DNA of 43,687 nt from JBGSYN01 sp041750975 (GTDB lineage Bacteria; Pseudomonadota; Alphaproteobacteria; Geminicoccales; Geminicoccaceae), in assembly GCA_041750975.1 (NCBI GenBank), contig JBGSYN010000100.1:1-43687 (forward strand). Reading direction: 5' to 3'. The notes beneath the pieces were generated by a model. It made no database searches. It was not told the DNA's origin and saw only the letters and a program-made list of their open reading frames with translations. Shown one piece after another: positions 41,311-43,687 of the stretch (positions are counted from its first letter, which is position 1; every line of letters begins with the position of its first letter). Position numbers and translations under genes: made by a program.

Positions 41311-42661
41311 GGTAGACCGACGCCGAAGGATAGCGGACAGCGGGCTGGCTTCGGGTCGCCAAGAAAAAGCCGAGAGTCAAAGGGCCTACACGGCCGACGA
41401 ACATCATCAGGACCAACACCGTTTGATTGAGGGGATCGAGATCGCTCGTAATTCCCCGCGACAAGCCGACAGTACCGAATGCGGAAGCAATCTCGAAGGC
41501 AAGGTCGACAAAACTCCCTTGGAAAGTAAGCAAGCAAATGAAAATCGCCACAAAAATAAAAAGGATGCTCAACATTGTAAGGGCCACGACCTTCAATACC
41601 TGATCCAGACCAAGGCTACGTCCGAACGCGACGAGTGACGAGCGTCGTTTGAAGAACGCGACGATCGCCAGAAGGAGAATGATGAATGTGGTGACTTTGA
41701 TGCCACCGGCGGTTGACGCGCTGCCAGCACCCACCAGCATCAACGAGATGAACATCAGTGCGGTGCTTTCGTAGATCTCGCTGATATCGATCGTGTTGAA
41801 CCCTGCCGTCCGAGTTGTCACCCCCTGGAACCAGCTTATCATGAGCTTGTCCCAGGGACTTACATACTCCCCAAGGGTTCCGGGATTTCGCCATTCGAGC
41901 GCGGCGAACATCAACACCGACCATACGACCAAGACCGTCGTTCCGGAAAGCGTCAGTTTCGAATGCAAGGAGAACCGCCGCCATTCACGGACCTTGATGA
42001 CGTCATTAATCACCGCAAAGCCAATGCCACCGACGATGAAGAGAGCCGGCACACTGATATTCAAGACGGGATTGGTAGCGAAGCGCACAAGATTGTCCGG
42101 ATAGAGAGCGAAGCCAGCGTTGTTGAAGGCGGCAATCGCGTGGAAGACTGCGTGCCAAAGGCCAGTGGCCCAGCCTTGCTCCGGTACGAAGACAAGTGCC
42201 AGAAATCCTGTGCCGACAACCTCGCAGACGACGACGACCCGGATGATAATCGCAGCAAAATGAAGAATTTCGCTGATCGAGGTCTGTTTGAGATCTTCTT
42301 TCAAGAGAATTCGATGCGGAATGCCGACCGGCAATCCCAAGGCTGACAGTATGAAGACTGCAAAGACCATGAGACCCAGTCCGCCAAGCTGGATAAGCAT
42401 GGCGATAACCACCTGACCAAATATGGAAAAATGACTGCCGGTATCGACAACGACATGTCCGGTCACGGTTACCGCGGACGTTGCCGTGAACAGCGCTTCC
42501 AGCCAGTCGAGTGGAATATTCATCGAGATCGGCAACTTGAGGAGAAAAGTGCCGACGATAATCAGCGCCAAGTGCAATAAGATGAGGATCGCTGGAGGTG
42601 GCAGCCCGATCGATCGCCGGGATCCGTCCCGAATGAAAAGTCCTCCACGTCGGGACGCCAT
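41303..42661 (-). CDS. Potassium uptake membrane subunit, TrkH/KtrB family
   Basis: A 452-residue membrane protein with the four-fold pore of the TrkH/KtrB superfamily. The selectivity-filter glycines are visible in the four P-loops: SAVTVTG, FNNAGF, TRTAGFN and GTVGLSRG, in that order. The membrane segment with GAGSASTAGGIKVTT, a gating-loop signature of KtrB/TrkH, is present. The length and lack of a long N-terminal extension favour the KtrB type. Its partner is the RCK gene 4 bases upstream; together they take up K+ with Na+ or H+ coupling. Its stop overlaps engB. Confidence 0.92.
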   Translation of the reverse strand: MASRRGGLFIRDGSRRSIGLPPPAILILLHLALIIVGTFLLKLPISMNIPLDWLEALFTATSAVTVTGHVVVDTGSHFSIFGQVVIAMLIQLGGLGLMVFAVFILSALGLPVGIPHRILLKEDLKQTSISEILHFAAIIIRVVVVCEVVGTGFLALVFVPEQGWATGLWHAVFHAIAAFNNAGFALYPDNLVRFATNPVLNISVPALFIVGGIGFAVINDVIKVREWRRFSLHSKLTLSGTTVLVVWSVLMFAALEWRNPGTLGEYVSPWDKLMISWFQGVTTRTAGFNTIDISEIYESTALMFISLMLVGAGSASTAGGIKVTTFIILLLAIVAFFKRRSSLVAFGRSLGLDQVLKVVALTMLSILFIFVAIFICLLTFQGSFVDLAFEIASAFGTVGLSRGITSDLDPLNQTVLVLMMFVGRVGPLTLGFFLATRSQPAVRYPSASVYLG

Positions 42662-42665
42662 ATTT

Positions 42666-43328
42666 TCAGAGACTGTCGCTGAATTTCCGCAAGTTGATGC
42701 GACGGCCCAGCATCAAAAGCTTATCGTCCGCCTCGAGCATCAAATCGCCGTTGTCTCCAGCTATGAATTCGCTGCCTCGCATGCCGCCCAGACAACGGAT
42801 TTCAAAGCGTTCGGCCAGTTTCAGGGAGTTCAGCTTTTTGCCACGCAAGTGCTCCGGGATGATCATATGAACGACATGGAAGCCATTGCCGAGGCTTACA
42901 TAGTCTCGCACCAGCGGATTGTTCAGCACCTGCGAGATATGGCGCCCCATTTCTTCCTCTGGATGGACCACACGATCGACGCCCAATTTGGTGAGGATTC
43001 GATGATGGGTACGGCTCTTCGCCTTGCCCCAAACCGTTTTGGCGCCGATCAGCTTGGCATTCATGACACAAAGGATATTGGCCTCGAGATCCTCGCCGAT
43101 GGCGACAATGGCCACCTCGCACTGATCGACGCCCGCTTCGCGCATGGCGCCCTCGTCACGTCCGTCGGCGATCACGGCCTGCGATAGCGTGTCCACCAGA
43201 GGGTTGACGCGCCGCTCATCGATATCCAGACCGAGGACATAATTGCCGAAGCGAGCCAATTCGGAGGCAATTGTGCTGCCAAACGTGCCAAGGCCGATTA
43301 CGGCAAAACTTCGGGCCTTGCGTGGCAC
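42666..43328 (-). CDS. Potassium uptake regulatory subunit, KtrA/TrkA-type (RCK)
   Basis: A 220-residue cytosolic RCK protein with one RCK_N domain (GLGTFGSTIA, then LGLDIDERRVNPL, the NAD/ATP-binding Rossmann) and one RCK_C domain (from about residue 140, VVHMIIPEHLRGKKLNSL, LMLEADDKLLMLG). A single RCK pair is the KtrA form rather than the double TrkA. It gates the KtrB-type pore encoded next. GTG 43328 is the start, with GAAGGG about ten bases upstream; it lies 16 bases after yidC. Confidence 0.92.
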   Translation of the reverse strand: MPRKARSFAVIGLGTFGSTIASELARFGNYVLGLDIDERRVNPLVDTLSQAVIADGRDEGAMREAGVDQCEVAIVAIGEDLEANILCVMNAKLIGAKTVWGKAKSRTHHRILTKLGVDRVVHPEEEMGRHISQVLNNPLVRDYVSLGNGFHVVHMIIPEHLRGKKLNSLKLAERFEIRCLGGMRGSEFIAGDNGDLMLEADDKLLMLGRRINLRKFSDSL

Positions 43329-43344
43329 CGTCTTGCCCTTCGGT

Positions 43345-43687
43345 TCAGGCCTTCACACCCATGCGTCGCATGATCACCCATTGCTGGGCGATCGAGAGGA
43401 GGTTGTTCCAGGTCCAGTAGATGACGAGACCCGCGGGGAACGTGGCGAAGAGGAACACGAACATGAACGGCAGGAGCATCATGATTCGTGCCTGTGTGGG
43501 GTCAGCTGGCGTTGGATTGAGCTTCTGCTGCAGGTACATGGTGATGCCCATCATCACCGGCCAACCGCCGATCATCAGGAAGCTCGGCGGATCCCAGGGA
43601 ATCAGGCCGAACAGATTGAAAAGACTGGTCGGATCGGGCGCCGAGAGATCTTCGATCCAGCCGAAAAATGGGGCGTGGCGCATCTCG
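43345..43687 (-). CDS. yidC: Membrane protein insertase YidC, C-terminal part (runs off window)
   Basis: The last 113 codons of YidC; the start is beyond the right end of the window. APFFGWIEDLSAPDP, LMIGGWPVMMGITMYLQQKLNP, IMMLLPFMFVFLFATFPAGLVIYWTWNNLLSIAQQ are the conserved C-terminal 60KD_IMP core. YidC inserts membrane proteins alone or with Sec. Its position next to engB and argB is the normal alphaproteobacterial arrangement, here separated by the potassium-uptake pair. Confidence 0.96.
   Translation of the reverse strand, partial: EMRHAPFFGWIEDLSAPDPTSLFNLFGLIPWDPPSFLMIGGWPVMMGITMYLQQKLNPTPADPTQARIMMLLPFMFVFLFATFPAGLVIYWTWNNLLSIAQQWVIMRRMGVKA

Noticed and set aside
1..43687. CRISPR array or rRNA genes
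   Set aside because: No regularly spaced repeats and no rRNA-like sequence were seen in the window.

Overview
The window reads as a chromosomal segment of an alphaproteobacterium. The basis is the yidC - engB - argB gene order at the right end, G+C-rich coding sequence, frequent TTG and GTG starts, TRAP and family-5 ABC uptake operons and a bd-type oxidase of the short cyanide-insensitive form. I cannot name the genus. Most genes are complete; the two ends are cut inside an IS1595-type transposase (left) and yidC (right).

Left third (1-13.9 kb), uptake and catabolism. After the transposase fragment come an Asp/Glu/hydantoin-racemase-like gene and a PuuE-like deacetylase (+), facing a minus-strand operon for a DctPQM TRAP transporter followed by an arylmalonate-decarboxylase-like gene that carries an in-frame TAG at codon 21. 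Divergent from it is a five-gene ABC operon: solute-binding protein, a glycosidase-like TIM-barrel protein with a trimerization domain, two permeases and a fused double ATPase.

Middle (13.9-32.2 kb), almost all minus strand. First is a cluster I do not recognise: two tandem paralogues of about 470-490 residues, a 90-residue protein in front of them and a 255-residue protein further upstream. Next come two amidohydrolases with a Rieske ferredoxin. Then follows a long, tightly packed gene run: a beta-barrel gene broken by TAG, two DUF1254/DUF1214 exported proteins, a GMC oxidoreductase with a ferredoxin-like Cys cluster, a Rieske-fold protein that has lost all four iron-sulfur ligands, CydA, CydB and another beta-barrel. 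The layout suggests one oxidation module feeding electrons to a dedicated quinol oxidase; this is inference. A small exported DUF1344-like protein and a lipoprotein gene diverge from a palindrome-rich promoter region at 31.3-31.5 kb.

Right third (32.2-43.7 kb), mostly housekeeping: tRNA-Leu(TAA), folB, a CinA-type molybdopterin-binding-domain gene, radC with an extra N-terminal domain and a dyad-covered promoter, a four-gene exopolysaccharide chain-length/export module (its kinase gene is clearly A+T-rich), then argB, engB, a KtrB/TrkH plus KtrA/TrkA potassium uptake pair and the 3' end of yidC.

The best candidates for something undescribed are the tandem-paralogue cluster at 13.9-17.3 kb and the GMC / ligand-less Rieske / bd-oxidase run at 21.3-30.8 kb. 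All family calls are from reading the translations by eye; no database was searched.
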